Positions 19,241 through 29,367 of a DNA stretch of 64,000 nucleotides are shown here, in pieces. Under the pieces are notes generated by a model. That model had not been told where the DNA came from, ran no database searches, and was given only the letters and a program-made list of their open reading frames with translations. The DNA comes from Nitrosomonadales bacterium (lineage in GTDB: Bacteria > Pseudomonadota > Gammaproteobacteria > Burkholderiales > Gallionellaceae): assembly GCA_016218415.1 (NCBI GenBank), contig JACRED010000034.1, positions 123,857 through 187,856 on the forward strand, read 5' to 3'. The translations under genes were made by a program, and so were the position numbers. Position 1 is the first letter of the stretch; every line of letters begins with the position of its first letter.

Positions 19241-21589
19241 TTATCCCTTCAACTTCAATAACGCCGCCGCCATCGCATTCACAGGCTCGGCTGCGGGCGC
19301 GCGGTTGGGTTTTTCACCGCCCTTGCTCTGTCCACGACTATCCCGTTGCTCACGCTGACCTTCCGGCTTGCCGCCCACGGTATCTGTAAGCCGCATCGTC
19401 AGCGCGATACGCTTGCGCTTCCCGTCCACTTCCAGCACCTTCACCTTCACGATCTGTCCGGCCTTGACCACGCTGTGGGGGTCTTTGACGAAGGTGTTCG
19501 ACAAGGCGGAAATGTGCACCAGCCCGTCCTGATGCACGCCGATGTCCACGAACGCGCCGAACGCCGCGACGTTGGTGACCACGCCTTCGAGGATCATGTC
19601 CGGCTTCAGATCGGATAGCGCTTCCACGCCTTCCTTGAATGCTGCTGCGACGAACTCGGGGCGCGGGTCGCGGCCCGGTTTCTCCAGTTCCTTGAGGATG
19701 TCGCTGATGGTCGGGATGCCGAACTTCTCGTCCATGTACTTCGCCGGGTTGAGCGACTTCAGCAGGCCGCTGTTGCCGATCACGGTTTTGATGTCCTGCT
19801 TGATATCTGCAAGGATCGTTTGCACCAGCGGATACGATTCGGGGTGCACCGCCGAGGCATCGAGCGGATCGTTGCCGCCCATGATGCGCAGGAAGCCCGC
19901 CGCCTGCTCGAAGGTCTTGTCGCCCAGGCGCGGCACTTCGCGCAGCTCGGCGCGGCTGGCAAAGCGGCCCTTTGCATCGCGGTGTGTCACGATGGCCTGT
20001 GCCACGCTGCTGGAGAGGCCTGAAACGCGCGCCAGCAAAGGCGCCGAGGCGGTGTTCACATCCACGCCCACCGCGTTCACGCAATCTTCCACCACCGCAT
20101 CCAGCGAACGCGCCAGCTGGAACTGGCTGACGTCATGCTGGTACTGGCCGACGCCGATCGACTTCGGGTCGATCTTCACCAGCTCGGCCAGCGGGTCTTG
20201 CAGACGGCGCGCGATGGACACCGCACCGCGCAGGCTGACATCCAGCTCGGGCAATTCCCTGGAGGCGAACTCGGATGCGGAATACACCGACGCGCCCGCT
20301 TCCGAAACGACAATACTGGTCATCTTCAATTCCGGCTTCAGCTTGATCAGGTCGCGCGCCAGCCTGTCGGTCTCGCGCGAGGCCGTGCCGTTGCCGATGG
20401 AGATCACCGCGACGCGGTGTTTCTCGGCCAGCCTGGACAGCGTGTGCAGTGCGCCGTCCCAATCATTGCGCGGCTGGTGCGGATAGACGGTGGCGGTATC
20501 CACCACCTTGCCGGTCTCGTCCACCACCGCCACCTTTACGCCGGTGCGGATGCCGGGATCCAGCCCCATCGTCACGCGCGGCCCCGCAGGGGCGGCCAGC
20601 AACAGCGATTTCAGGTTGCGCGCGAACACATTGATGGCTTCGGTCTCGGCGCGGGCTTTCAGCGCCCCCATCAATTCGGATTCCAGATGCATGAAGCTCT
20701 TCACGCGCCAAGTCCAGCGCACGGTGTCCATCAGCCAGCGGTCGGCGGGTCGGTTCATGTCCTTGATACCGAAACGGTTCGCGATGCGCATTTCGCACGG
20801 GTTGTGCGGTGCAGCCCAGGTCGGCTTCTCCTCTTCGCTATCCAGGCGCAGCTGCACCTCCAGCATTTCCTCGCGCCGCCCGCGTAATACCGCCAGCACG
20901 CGGTGCGAAGGAATGGTGTTGATGGATTCGGAATAATCGAAATAGTCGGCATATTTTTCCGCCGCGCCGTTCTTGCCCTCGATTACTTTGGACTGCACCA
21001 CGCCGTGCTCCTGCACGTACTCGCGCAACGATTGCAGCAGGTTCGCATCCTCGGCAAAACGTTCCATCAAAACCTGCCGCGCGCCATCCAGCGCCGTCTT
21101 GGCATCCGCCACGCCGGGATTGGCGTCACCCGCCGCGCTGGTGAAAGGCTCGCGCAGATACTTGGCCGCCTCTGAGTCCGGGTTCAGCGTCGGATTCGCC
21201 AGCAAGGCATCCGCCAGCGGCGCTAGCCCCGCCTCCAGCGCGATCTGCGCCTTGGTGCGGCGCTTCGGCTTGTACGGCAGATACAGATCTTCCAGATGCG
21301 TCTTGTCGGTGGCCAGCGAGACCGCCTTCAACAACTCCGGCGTCATCTTGCCCTGCTCGGTGATCGACGCGACGATGGCCGCGCGGCGCTCTTCCAGCTC
21401 GCGCAGATAACGCAGCCGCTCTTCCAGCATGCGCAGCTGCGTATCATCCAGCCCGCCGGTCGCCTCCTTGCGATAGCGCGAGATAAACGGAACGGTTGCG
21501 CCCTCGTCCAGCAGGGTGATGGCAGCGGCAATCTGGGCGGGTTTGGCCGCGACCTCGGCGGCGAGTCGTTGTTCGATGGATGGAAGCAT
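19241..21589 (-). CDS. tex: Tex-family transcription accessory protein (S1 RNA-binding)
   Basis: Conserved nucleic-acid-binding protein of the Tex/YhgF family. The 782-aa protein has the N-terminal Tex helical region ([26 protein letters not shown]), a YqgF-like domain (about 325-450, [17 protein letters not shown]), a helix-hairpin-helix region ([20 protein letters not shown]) and a C-terminal S1 domain at about 650-720 ([26 protein letters not shown]). It is reported to affect transcription and toxin expression in some bacteria; the exact role is not known. Confidence 0.95.
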   Translation of the reverse strand: MLPSIEQRLAAEVAAKPAQIAAAITLLDEGATVPFISRYRKEATGGLDDTQLRMLEERLRYLRELEERRAAIVASITEQGKMTPELLKAVSLATDKTHLEDLYLPYKPKRRTKAQIALEAGLAPLADALLANPTLNPDSEAAKYLREPFTSAAGDANPGVADAKTALDGARQVLMERFAEDANLLQSLREYVQEHGVVQSKVIEGKNGAAEKYADYFDYSESINTIPSHRVLAVLRGRREEMLEVQLRLDSEEEKPTWAAPHNPCEMRIANRFGIKDMNRPADRWLMDTVRWTWRVKSFMHLESELMGALKARAETEAINVFARNLKSLLLAAPAGPRVTMGLDPGIRTGVKVAVVDETGKVVDTATVYPHQPRNDWDGALHTLSRLAEKHRVAVISIGNGTASRETDRLARDLIKLKPELKMTSIVVSEAGASVYSASEFASRELPELDVSLRGAVSIARRLQDPLAELVKIDPKSIGVGQYQHDVSQFQLARSLDAVVEDCVNAVGVDVNTASAPLLARVSGLSSSVAQAIVTHRDAKGRFASRAELREVPRLGDKTFEQAAGFLRIMGGNDPLDASAVHPESYPLVQTILADIKQDIKTVIGNSGLLKSLNPAKYMDEKFGIPTISDILKELEKPGRDPRPEFVAAAFKEGVEALSDLKPDMILEGVVTNVAAFGAFVDIGVHQDGLVHISALSNTFVKDPHSVVKAGQIVKVKVLEVDGKRKRIALTMRLTDTVGGKPEGQREQRDSRGQSKGGEKPNRAPAAEPVNAMAAALLKLKG

Positions 21590-21709
21590 GGCTTGATTGA
21601 CTGGATTAGAGCCCTCTGCGATGCGAGGACTGTGGGTGAAAATTACGGGTGCGGATTATGCCAAGTTCTGATTGTTCATGCTTGGCAAAACAATTGTGAT
21701 AATGCCCGC

Positions 21710-22240
21710 CTATTCTGCCAGCACGCCGGCCCACAGCGGCGGCCCGGATGCATCGAGATAGCAGAGGTAAGCGCGCAAGTCGAATTCGAACTGGTGGTAA
21801 TCTGGCTCCATGTGCAGGCACAGCTGATAGAAAGCCCTGCTGTGCTCGCGCTCCCTGATATGGGCCAGTTCGTGAACCACGATCATCCGCAAAAATTCCG
21901 GCGGCATCTCCCTGAACACCGCCGCAACGCGGATCTCGCGACTAGTCTTGAGATTGGCACCCTGCATCCGTGAGATGCGGGCATGGATGCCCAGCGCGTT
22001 GTGGATATGCAGTTTGCTGTCGAATGCCACCCGACTCAACTACCCGGCGTTGCGCAGATGCATGGCTTTGCATTCCAGCACGTAGTCATACAGCGCCTTG
22101 TCGGTGCGCACTTCGTGCGCGTGCGGATATTTCTTCAGCAGCATGTCGGCCAGCAGTCCCTGCGTTATCAGCTGCTGCACCTGCCCGATCAACGTGGCAG
22201 GATAACCGGCAAGGTAATTCGGCGGCGGTTTGGGATGCAT
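21710..22240 (-). pseudogene. YgjP-like (M48-related) metallopeptidase interrupted by an in-frame amber codon
   Basis: The two halves are in the same reading frame. The first (22240-22040) runs MHPKPPPNYLAGYP... to HLRNAG and stops at TAG (22042-22040). The very next codon continues the family sequence (SRVAFDSKLH...) to 21710, including the zinc motif HELAHIREREH. No frameshift is needed; one nonsense codon splits an otherwise intact gene of about 175 codons. It may be a recent pseudogene, a sequencing error, or a gene tolerating readthrough. It lies 53 bases downstream of prfB. The start has no clear Shine-Dalgarno. Confidence 0.8.
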
Positions 22241-22293
22241 GGGGATATTGCCGTTATTGTCTATGGCGGGTGGAAACCGCCCTGCAAGTTGGG

Positions 22294-23398
22294 CTACACC
22301 CCTTGCTTCAGACTCGCCGAGATGAAGTCGTCCAGGTCGCCGTCGAGCACCGCTTGCGTATTGCCTACTTCGTAGTTGGTGCGCAGGTCTTTGATGCGCG
22401 ATTGATCCAGCACATAAGAACGAATCTGGTGTCCCCAGCCGATGTCTGATTTTCCGTCTTCCAACACTTGTTTCTCGGCATTGCGTTTGCGCAACTCTTC
22501 TTCGTACAGACGCGATTTCAGCATCGCCATCGCTTCGGCTCGGTTGCGGTGTTGCGAGCGGTCGCTCTGGCACTGCACGACGATGTTGGTGGGCAGGTGG
22601 GTGATGCGCACCGCCGAGTCGGTCTTGTTGATGTGCTGGCCACCCGCACCGCTGGCGCGATAAGTGTCCACACGCAGGTCGGCGGGGTTGATCTCGACCT
22701 CGATCGAGTCGTCCACCTCGGGATAGACGAACACGCTGGAGAACGAGGTGTGGCGCCGGTTTCCGGAGTCGAACGGGGATTTTCGCACCAGCCGGTGCAC
22801 GCCGGTTTCGGTGCGCAGATGGCCGTATGCATAGTCGCCGCTGACCTTGAGCGATGCGCCTTTGATGCCCGCGACTTCACCATCGGATTGTTCCAGCACT
22901 TCGACCTGAAAGCCCTTGCGTTCGCAGTAGCGCAGGTACATGCGCAGCAGCATGGATGCCCAGTCCTGAGCCTCGGTTCCGCCGGAGCCTGATTGAATAT
23001 CGACGAAGCAGTTATTCGGATCCATAGCGTGGGCGAACATGCGGCGGAATTCCATCGCGGCGACGCGCTTCTCAATATCCTGGATGTCGGAGGCGGTGGC
23101 TTGCAAACTTTCGTCGTCGTTTTCCGCCCTGGACATTTCAAACAGCTCGGTGGCATCGGCGAGGTCTTGCTGGATTTTGCCGAGGCCGAGCACGACGCCT
23201 TCGAGCATCTTGCGTTCGCGCCCCAGCTCCTGCGCGCGCTTGGCGTCCTGCCAGATGGCCGGGTCTTCGGCGAGTTCGCTGACTTCGACTAAGCGTTCCT
23301 GCTTGGTATCGAAGTCAAAGATACCTCCGTAATTCTGCGCTGCGCGAGGCCAAGTCCTGCAACTGGTTGGAGAGGGCGTTTAACTGTTCGGCTTCCAT
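22294..23398 (-). CDS. prfB: Peptide chain release factor 2 (programmed +1 frameshift)
   Basis: RF2 recognises UGA and UAA. Translation starts at the ATG at 23398 ([20 protein letters not shown]...), reaches CTT TGA C at 23320-23314, and must shift +1 to continue as [13 protein letters not shown] into the long frame ending at 22294. The GGQ motif is in [16 protein letters not shown] and the SPF-type region precedes it. Total length is about 367 aa, as usual. Taking only the long frame from 23208 would lose the N-terminus. Confidence 0.96.
23314..23328 (-). promoter_or_regulatory. prfB autoregulatory frameshift site
   Basis: On the minus strand GGAGG (23328-23324) is followed, after TAT, by CTT TGA C (23320-23314). 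This is the established RF2 signal: an internal Shine-Dalgarno three bases before the slippery CUU with an in-frame UGA. Confidence 0.93.
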
Positions 23399-23434
23399 GA
23401 TTTTGTTTTGCGTGCGTGCTGAAAAGGGGCGCGA

Positions 23435-24721
23435 TTATAACGCAAACAGGCCGACCAGCACGCCGCAAGTCATCGCGCCGAAGCCTATGGCGACATGCCT
23501 GGCGAGGTTCCAGCCGCCGATAAAAACCACCATGCCGAATTTGAAGGCGAGATTGGACAGGAAGGCGATCGCGATCGCGATGACGGTCGGTTGTTCGCCC
23601 AATTGCCCGAGATTGAACAGGCGCAGGCTGGACAGCGTGATCGCATCCACATCGGTCAACCCCGATACCAGGGCCACTGCATACAAACCCTGGCTGCCCG
23701 CGAGATCTTCCATCCATGCCGAACCCAGCAACACGACCACATAGAGCAGGCCAAAGCCGATAGCGGTATGCAGTTCGGCGGGGTTGGAAGTTTCCGGGAT
23801 GTAGAGCTCGGTTGCGCTGTCCATTTTGCGCCAGTTGTAGAGCGCAACGACCAGGCCGAACAGGAAACCGCCCGCGAGCACCGGGAACAGGCCGGGCAGA
23901 GCATCGTAGGCGACCACGGCACTGACCACCAGCAGGCGCAGCAACACGACCATGCTGGCAATCACGATCACCGAGGCGGCCAGGTACGACATGGTTTGAT
24001 TGCCCTTGCCGTGTTTTGCATAGATCAGCGTGGTCGCGGTGCTGGAAGCGAGGCCGCCGAGAAAGCCCAGCAGCGGAGCCCCATAGCGTTTTCCCACCAC
24101 GTGCAGCGCGGCATAACCCGTCAGGCTGATACCGGAGATCAGCACCACCATCAGCCAGGCCTGATGCGGGTTGAATGCATTGTAGGGGCCGTAACTCTGA
24201 TCCGGCAGAATCGGCAATACGATAAAGGTCAGCACGGAGAATTGCAGCACGGCGACCAGATCGCGGCGTGCGAGTTTCTGCGATATGCCGCGCAACTCCG
24301 GTTTGAAATAGAGCAGGGTGGTGACGGCGATCGCCAGCATCACGGCGAGCTTGGCGAGGCCGTACCAGATCATTGCACCCAGCCCGTAGCACAACAGCAG
24401 GGCGATAACGGTGGTCGTGCCCGGATCGATTTCCTTTTCCTGCGGTTGTCGCAACAGCTCACCGGGGTTGTTGAGGTAGGCGGCGATGATCATCCCGGCC
24501 ACGGCAAGCAGGCCGGCAATCAGCAGCCAGGGCGAACCGACCTTGGTGGAAAGCATCGCGGCCAGCGTACCGAAGATGGCGGCCAGCGCAAAGGTGCGCA
24601 GCCCGGCCTTGGCCGTCGGGTTGCGCTCGCGTTCCAGGCCGATCAGCAGACCAATAGCCAAGCTGGTGAGGAATTGCGGCAGGGCTTCGATGCCGTTGCC
24701 TTGCAGAAAACCGGTTTCCAT
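23435..24721 (-). CDS. MgtC/SapB N-terminal plus DUF4010 membrane protein
   Basis: A 428-aa polytopic membrane protein. The N-terminus (FLTSLAIGLLIGLERERNPTAKAGLRTFALAAIFGTLAAML) matches the MgtC/SapB domain, and the C-terminal half has the DUF4010 helices (GLLYVVVLLGSAWMEDLAG...GLTDVDAITLS). The function is unknown; ion homeostasis has been suggested for relatives. I chose the ATG at 24721 (METGFLQGNG); the longer frame starts inside recJ. It begins 4 bases after the recJ stop, so the two are probably co-transcribed. Confidence 0.88.
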   Translation of the reverse strand: METGFLQGNGIEALPQFLTSLAIGLLIGLERERNPTAKAGLRTFALAAIFGTLAAMLSTKVGSPWLLIAGLLAVAGMIIAAYLNNPGELLRQPQEKEIDPGTTTVIALLLCYGLGAMIWYGLAKLAVMLAIAVTTLLYFKPELRGISQKLARRDLVAVLQFSVLTFIVLPILPDQSYGPYNAFNPHQAWLMVVLISGISLTGYAALHVVGKRYGAPLLGFLGGLASSTATTLIYAKHGKGNQTMSYLAASVIVIASMVVLLRLLVVSAVVAYDALPGLFPVLAGGFLFGLVVALYNWRKMDSATELYIPETSNPAELHTAIGFGLLYVVVLLGSAWMEDLAGSQGLYAVALVSGLTDVDAITLSSLRLFNLGQLGEQPTVIAIAIAFLSNLAFKFGMVVFIGGWNLARHVAIGFGAMTCGVLVGLFAL

Positions 24722-24725
24722 CGCG

Positions 24726-26423
24726 TTACTCCTTTGCTTCCCGCCAGTGACGAACGATGAGTTGCAGGCTCTGCGAGCCATTGTATTCATTGACGCTCAG
24801 GCTGTACACGGCATGGACCTGTTCGGGCAGCGGCTCATTGTGTCCGAACAATATCGCTTCTATGAGTTTGCCGTTCGTTTCGAGGCGCAGCTTGAGATGC
24901 TTCTCCCCGACCACGCGTTGATTCTGCACGACAAAGTTGTCACTGAATTGCGGGGCGGGGAAGCCTTGCCCCCATACCTGTTCTTCCAATGTGCGCGCCA
25001 CTTCCAGATTCATCTCGGTTGTCTCCAGTGCGCCATCGGTTTCGATGCGGTGCGCGAGATCGCCCTCGCCGAGCAGCTCCCCGCAAACTTTTTCAAACGC
25101 GGAAACGAAATTTTCAAAGTCGGCTTCGGCGATGCTCAAGCCGGCGGCGGCGGCGTGCCCGCCGAATTTCCCGATCAGCGATGGATGGCGCTTGCTGACC
25201 AGATCCAGCGCGTCGCGCAGATGCAATCCCGTGATGGAGCGCCCCGAGCCTTTGATTTCACCGTTGTTTGATCGCGCGAATGCAATGGTGGGGCGATGGA
25301 ATCTATCCTTGAGGCGCGAGGCGAGTATGCCGATCACACCCTGATGCCATGACTCGTCGAACAGCGTCAGGCTGAAATTATCTTTCGGGTCGATATGTTC
25401 CAGTGAGGCGAGCGCGCCATCCTGCATATCTGTTTCGATGCTGCGCCGCTCTCGATTCAGCGCATCGAGTTTTGCGGCAATCTGCGTGGCGGTTGCCGCA
25501 TCATCGGTCAGCAGACAGTTGATGCCCAGGCTCATATCGTCCAGCCTGCCCGCCGCGTTCAGGCGCGGCCCGACGGTGAAGCCCAGATCCTGACTGGTGA
25601 CGCGCGCCGGGTCTTTTTTGGCGACCCGCAGCAGCGCATTGATGCCCGCGCAAGCGCGTCCTGCGCGGATGCGCTGCAAGCCCTGCTGCACCAGAATGCG
25701 GTTGTTCTGATCCAGCTTTACCACGTCGGCGACTGTTCCCAAGGCGACTAGGTCGAGCAGTTCGGCGAGTCTGGGTTCGGCATGATCGGAAAATGCGCCG
25801 CGTGTACGCAGTTCGGCACGCAACGCCAGCAGCACATAGAACATCACACCCACCCCGGCCAGATGCTTGCTGGGAAACGCACAACCGGGCTGGCTGGGAT
25901 TGACGATACAGGCTGCGTCCGGCAGCGTATCGCCGGGCAGGTGATGGTCGGTGATCAGGACTTGCATCCCCAGACGGACGGCTTCCGCCACGCCTTCGAC
26001 GCTGGCGATGCCGTTGTCCACCGTCAGCAGAATATCCGGTTTGCGTTGGGCGGCCAGTTGAACGATTTCGGGTGTCAACCCATAGCCGTATTCAAAACGG
26101 TTCGGCACGATAAAGTCGATATGCGCACCGAAGGCGCGCAGGCCGCGCACCGCCACCGCGCAGGCAGTCGCCCCGTCGGCATCGTAGTCGGCGATGACCA
26201 GCAGTTTTTTCCGGGCGGCGATCGCATCGGCCAGCAAGCGCGCCATTGCACGGGCGTTCTTCAGGTCATCCGGAGGCAATAGTTCGGCGAGCGAGGTGCC
26301 CAGTTGCTTGCTGTCGGTGATGCCGCGCGCCGCGAAGATTTTCGCCAGCGCAGGCGAATAACCGTTTTCCCGCAAGTGCAGTACGGCTGAGGCGGGTATG
26401 TCGCGCGGGAAGATTTCAGTCAT
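24726..26423 (-). CDS. recJ: Single-stranded-DNA-specific exonuclease RecJ
   Basis: 5'-3' ssDNA exonuclease in RecF recombination and mismatch repair. The DHH phosphoesterase motifs are visible: IADYDADGATA (motif I), ITDHHLPGD (motif III), and the C-terminal DHHA1 GGHAAAAGLS. The start MTEIFPRDIPASAVLHLRENG at 26423 gives 565 aa, the usual size; an upstream extension to 26579 would overlap lysC divergently and has no family sequence. Confidence 0.96.
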   Translation of the reverse strand: MTEIFPRDIPASAVLHLRENGYSPALAKIFAARGITDSKQLGTSLAELLPPDDLKNARAMARLLADAIAARKKLLVIADYDADGATACAVAVRGLRAFGAHIDFIVPNRFEYGYGLTPEIVQLAAQRKPDILLTVDNGIASVEGVAEAVRLGMQVLITDHHLPGDTLPDAACIVNPSQPGCAFPSKHLAGVGVMFYVLLALRAELRTRGAFSDHAEPRLAELLDLVALGTVADVVKLDQNNRILVQQGLQRIRAGRACAGINALLRVAKKDPARVTSQDLGFTVGPRLNAAGRLDDMSLGINCLLTDDAATATQIAAKLDALNRERRSIETDMQDGALASLEHIDPKDNFSLTLFDESWHQGVIGILASRLKDRFHRPTIAFARSNNGEIKGSGRSITGLHLRDALDLVSKRHPSLIGKFGGHAAAAGLSIAEADFENFVSAFEKVCGELLGEGDLAHRIETDGALETTEMNLEVARTLEEQVWGQGFPAPQFSDNFVVQNQRVVGEKHLKLRLETNGKLIEAILFGHNEPLPEQVHAVYSLSVNEYNGSQSLQLIVRHWREAKE

Positions 26424-26545
26424 GGCGTAGTTTGCATCGGCAGCTAGTGGTTCGAGTTTAACAAACCGCACCCTGTTCTCGCCTCGTTTTTTTTGCCCAG
26501 TTGAGCTAAAATCGCGCCCACTTTTCATGTTTGGTGTAGAAAATC

Positions 26546-27778
26546 GTGGCATTGATCGTTCAGAAGTACGGCGGCACATCGGTCGGCAATCCCGATCGCA
26601 TCAAGAACGTGGCGCGTCGCGTCGCGAAATTCAAGGCTAAAGGGCATCAGGTGGTGGTGGTGGTCTCCGCGATGAGCGGCGAGACCAACCGTCTGATCGC
26701 GCTTGCCCATGAAATACAGAAACATCCCGATCCGCGCGAGCTGGACGTGATCATCTCGACCGGCGAGCAGGTCACCATCGGCCTGTTGGCGATGGCGCTC
26801 AAGGAGCAGGGGTTGAAGGCCAGGAGCTATACCGGCGGGCAGGTCAAGATACTCACCGACAGCGCTTTCACCAAGGCGCGCATCGTCAGTATCGACGAGC
26901 AGAACATTCGTGCCGACTTGGCCAATGATTGCGTGGTCGTGGTGGCGGGTTTTCAGGGCATGGACGAGGACGGCAACATCACCACCCTGGGGCGCGGCGG
27001 TTCGGACACCACAGGTGTGGCGATCGCGGCCGCATTGCGTGCCGACGAATGCCAGATCTATACCGACGTGGACGGGGTGTACACCACCGATCCGCGCATG
27101 GTGCCCGAGGCGCGCCGCCTGAAGACCATCACCTTCGAGGAAATGCTCGAGATGGCCAGCCTGGGCTCCAAGGTGCTGCAAATCCGCTCGGTGGAGTTTG
27201 CCGGGAAATACAAGGTCAAGCTGCGCGTGTTGTCGAGCTTCGAGGAAGAGGGCGAAGGCACACTGATTACTTTTGAGGACAACGACAAAATGGAAAAAGC
27301 CATCATTTCAGGGATCGCGTTCAATCGCGACGAAGCCAAGATCACCGTGATGGGCGTGCCCGACAAACCCGGTATCGCCTACCAGATCCTCGGGCCGGTT
27401 AGCGATGCCAATATCGACGTGGACATCATCATCCAGAACGTCGGCGTGGACGGCACGACAGACTTTTCCTTTACCGTGCACCGCAACGAATTCGCCAAGG
27501 CGATGGACATCCTGAAGAACAAGGTGCAGCCGCACATAGGCGCGCGCGAAGTCATTGGCGACAACAAGGCCGCCAAGGTTTCCGTGGTCGGTGTCGGCAT
27601 GCGCTCGCATGTGGGCATCGCCAGCAAGATGTTCCGCACGCTGGCGGAAGAGGGCATCAACATCCAGATGATCTCCACATCGGAAATCAAGATTTCCGTG
27701 GTCATCGACGAGAAATATCTCGAATTGGCGGTGCGCGTGTTGCATAAAGCCTTTGGTCTCGATCAGGAAGACGCATAA
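26546..27778 (+). CDS. lysC: Aspartate kinase
   Basis: First step of lysine, threonine and methionine biosynthesis (phosphorylation of aspartate). The 410-aa protein has the kinase signature [10 protein letters not shown] at residues 4-13, [19 protein letters not shown] near 150-170, and two C-terminal ACT domains (about 265-405) for feedback control. It starts at GTG with a weak Shine-Dalgarno and is divergent from recJ across about 120 bases. Confidence 0.97.
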   Translation: MALIVQKYGGTSVGNPDRIKNVARRVAKFKAKGHQVVVVVSAMSGETNRLIALAHEIQKHPDPRELDVIISTGEQVTIGLLAMALKEQGLKARSYTGGQVKILTDSAFTKARIVSIDEQNIRADLANDCVVVVAGFQGMDEDGNITTLGRGGSDTTGVAIAAALRADECQIYTDVDGVYTTDPRMVPEARRLKTITFEEMLEMASLGSKVLQIRSVEFAGKYKVKLRVLSSFEEEGEGTLITFEDNDKMEKAIISGIAFNRDEAKITVMGVPDKPGIAYQILGPVSDANIDVDIIIQNVGVDGTTDFSFTVHRNEFAKAMDILKNKVQPHIGAREVIGDNKAAKVSVVGVGMRSHVGIASKMFRTLAEEGINIQMISTSEIKISVVIDEKYLELAVRVLHKAFGLDQEDA

Positions 27779-27782
27779 TCGT

Positions 27783-27811
27783 TTGACCTTTCAGGCCGAC
27801 TACATTACTAT
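27783..27811 (+). promoter_or_regulatory. Promoter of tRNA-Ser / tRNA-Arg
   Basis: TTGACC at 27783-27788, a 17-bp spacer and TACTAT at 27806-27811, ending about 12 bases before the tRNA-Ser 5' end. Confidence 0.7.
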
Positions 27812-27822
27812 GCGCGGCCTTC

Positions 27823-27916
27823 GGAGAGGTGGCCGAGAGGTCGAAGGCACGCCCCTGCTAAGGGCGCATACGAGCTTAAACTTGTATCGAGGGTTCGAAT
27901 CCCTCCCTCTCCGCCA
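27823..27916 (+). tRNA. tRNA-Ser (anticodon GCT)
   Basis: Class II tRNA of 94 nt with a long variable arm. The acceptor stem GGAGAGG pairs with CCTCTCC, the anticodon loop CTGCTAA carries GCT, and CCA is encoded. Confidence 0.97.
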
Positions 27917-27934
27917 AGGTAATTTGTATAGTGC

Positions 27935-28011
27935 GCGCCCGTAGCTCAGCTGGATAGAGTACTTGGCTACGAACCAAGGGGTCGGGCGTTCGAATCGCTC
28001 CGGGCGCACCA
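27935..28011 (+). tRNA. tRNA-Arg (anticodon ACG), integration target
   Basis: Complete 77-nt cloverleaf. GCGCCCG pairs with CGGGCGC, the anticodon loop CTACGAA carries ACG, and CCA is encoded. Its 3' 45 bp, from the anticodon loop to CCA, is repeated at 38606 and 48221, marking it as the attachment site of two integrative elements. Confidence 0.97.
27967..28011 (+). repeat. att copy 1 (within tRNA-Arg)
   Basis: The 45-bp 3' part of tRNA-Arg, starting CTACGAACC and ending GCGCACCA. It is identical to the copies at 38606 and 48221. Confidence 0.93.
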
Positions 28012-28018
28012 ATTAATC

Positions 28019-28048
28019 AAAGGGTTAGGCAGAAATGCTTAGCCCTTT
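28019..28048. terminator. Hairpin directly after att copy 1
   Basis: AAAGGGTTAGGC pairs (with G-T pairs) with GCTTAGCCCTTT. It can end tRNA-Arg transcription and overlaps the last codons of integrase 1. Confidence 0.7.
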
Positions 28049-29167
28049 GTTCTTTTCGATGGGGACTTTTGGGTGACTTTTCTCACCAAGCTGTTCCCGC
28101 CGAATCATGGCAAGGCTACGATTGACCCGGCTGCCTTCGTCCGTGATGCGGTTTAACGCCGCCACAAGCTCATCAATCTGGACTACCGAGTAATGAGCCG
28201 TCATACCTTGTCGGGTATGCCACAGAATGTCTGCAATCGTCTCTTCGTGCGCTCCAGCCTCTCGCAATCGCATCCCAACCGTGTGGCGCAGATCGTGGAT
28301 ATGCAGATCGGGAATTCCTGCAAGTTTCCTCACTCTTTGCCACGAGTTGTTATTCATGGTCTCGATACGATGCCCCTGATAGGGAAACACATACTCGGGA
28401 TGAATTCCGCGCTGTGCTTCGATGATGCTTTGAGCCACCGTATTGCAGACAAGAACGCGACCACGTTTCCGACCCTTGACGTTCTCCCTTGGAATATCAA
28501 ACACCGATACGCCAAGTTCTGGAATGGCGATTTCCCATTCCCATTTCAGACCACACACCACCTCATCCCGTGCGCCCGTGTTCAAATCGAACAGAACCAT
28601 CTTTGCGAGATGATCCGGCAGCAGCGGCATGATGCGCCGTTGTTCTGCCCAGGTGATAGGACGCGGTTCGCGCTGGAAGCCTATGAGCGGCAGCATGGTG
28701 ATGAGGGGAGGGGTTTCTAACCACGTCTTCCCATCCTCATCGCGCCAACTGCGCGCAGCAAGGTTCAAAATCCGCCGAACTATCCCAAGCCCCAAGTTAA
28801 TGGTTTTATGAGCCAGTCCTTTGGCCTTCCGATCCTTGATATAGGATGCCAGCGTTCCATCGTGAATCTGATTGAGCGTCAGCTTGCCTATAAATGGCAC
28901 CAACCTTTCCAGCAGATAGATGTCCTGATTGAGCGACACCTTCTCTTGATGGTCGAGCAGATATTTTGCGGCAGCTTCGTCAAACGTCTTTTTGGGACGA
29001 ATCCCGAAAAGATGAATCTGGCGAAGTTGTTCAAGCTGAAAAATTAACCAGCTTTCCGCTTCTTTAAAAGACTCGAAACGGTTGCGAAGTCGAGTGCCTT
29101 TGTATATCCGGTCGACACACCAGAAGTCCTGCTTGTCCTGGCGGATGCCTGTTTGAGTTCGGCCCAT
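28025..29167 (-). CDS. Tyrosine recombinase / integrase of element 1
   Basis: Site-specific recombinase of 380 aa. It has an N-terminal arm-binding region (WCVDRIYKGTRLRNRFESFKEAESW), a SAM-like core-binding domain, and a catalytic domain with R (LNTGARDEVV), HDLRHTVGMRL (H-x-x-R), WH (ILWHTRQG) and the nucleophile Y in MTAHYSVV. Its 3' end lies in the hairpin beside att copy 1, as expected for a tRNA-borne integrase. Its 5' end overlaps the upstream HTH gene by 124 bp in another frame. Confidence 0.93.
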   Translation of the reverse strand: MGRTQTGIRQDKQDFWCVDRIYKGTRLRNRFESFKEAESWLIFQLEQLRQIHLFGIRPKKTFDEAAAKYLLDHQEKVSLNQDIYLLERLVPFIGKLTLNQIHDGTLASYIKDRKAKGLAHKTINLGLGIVRRILNLAARSWRDEDGKTWLETPPLITMLPLIGFQREPRPITWAEQRRIMPLLPDHLAKMVLFDLNTGARDEVVCGLKWEWEIAIPELGVSVFDIPRENVKGRKRGRVLVCNTVAQSIIEAQRGIHPEYVFPYQGHRIETMNNNSWQRVRKLAGIPDLHIHDLRHTVGMRLREAGAHEETIADILWHTRQGMTAHYSVVQIDELVAALNRITDEGSRVNRSLAMIRREQLGEKSHPKVPIEKNKGLSISA

Positions 29168-29367
29168 GTGATACCTCCTTTCTCCATAGGCCGCTCGTTC
29201 CTATGGATATGCTCTGCTAAAACGCGGTCGAGGTCAAATCGGTCGAAGATTAACGACGTGCCGATGGGTGCGCCGGTGAGAAGCGGACGAAAATGTTTTT
29301 CAAATGCGCGACGCTTGATACCGAGGTATTGCGCCGCCTCTTGGCAGTTATAGCCGCGCTTATCCAT
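29044..29367 (-). CDS. Small HTH / excisionase-like protein of element 1
   Basis: A 107-aa protein with a winged-HTH-like N-terminus (YNCQEAAQYLGIKRRAFEKHFRPLL) resembling AlpA/Xis-type DNA-binding proteins. The ATG at 29367 overlaps the end of the rep gene by 8 bp, and the 3' end overlaps integrase 1 by 124 bp. Element 2 has the same arrangement. A role in excision is inferred from position. Confidence 0.7.
   Translation of the reverse strand: MDKRGYNCQEAAQYLGIKRRAFEKHFRPLLTGAPIGTSLIFDRFDLDRVLAEHIHRNERPMEKGGITWAELKQASARTSRTSGVSTGYTKALDFATVSSLLKKRKAG

Noticed and set aside
22294..23398. prfB as a frameshifted pseudogene
   Set aside because: The in-frame UGA is embedded in the classical RF2 programmed frameshift signal (GGAGG, CTT TGA C), so the gene is functional.
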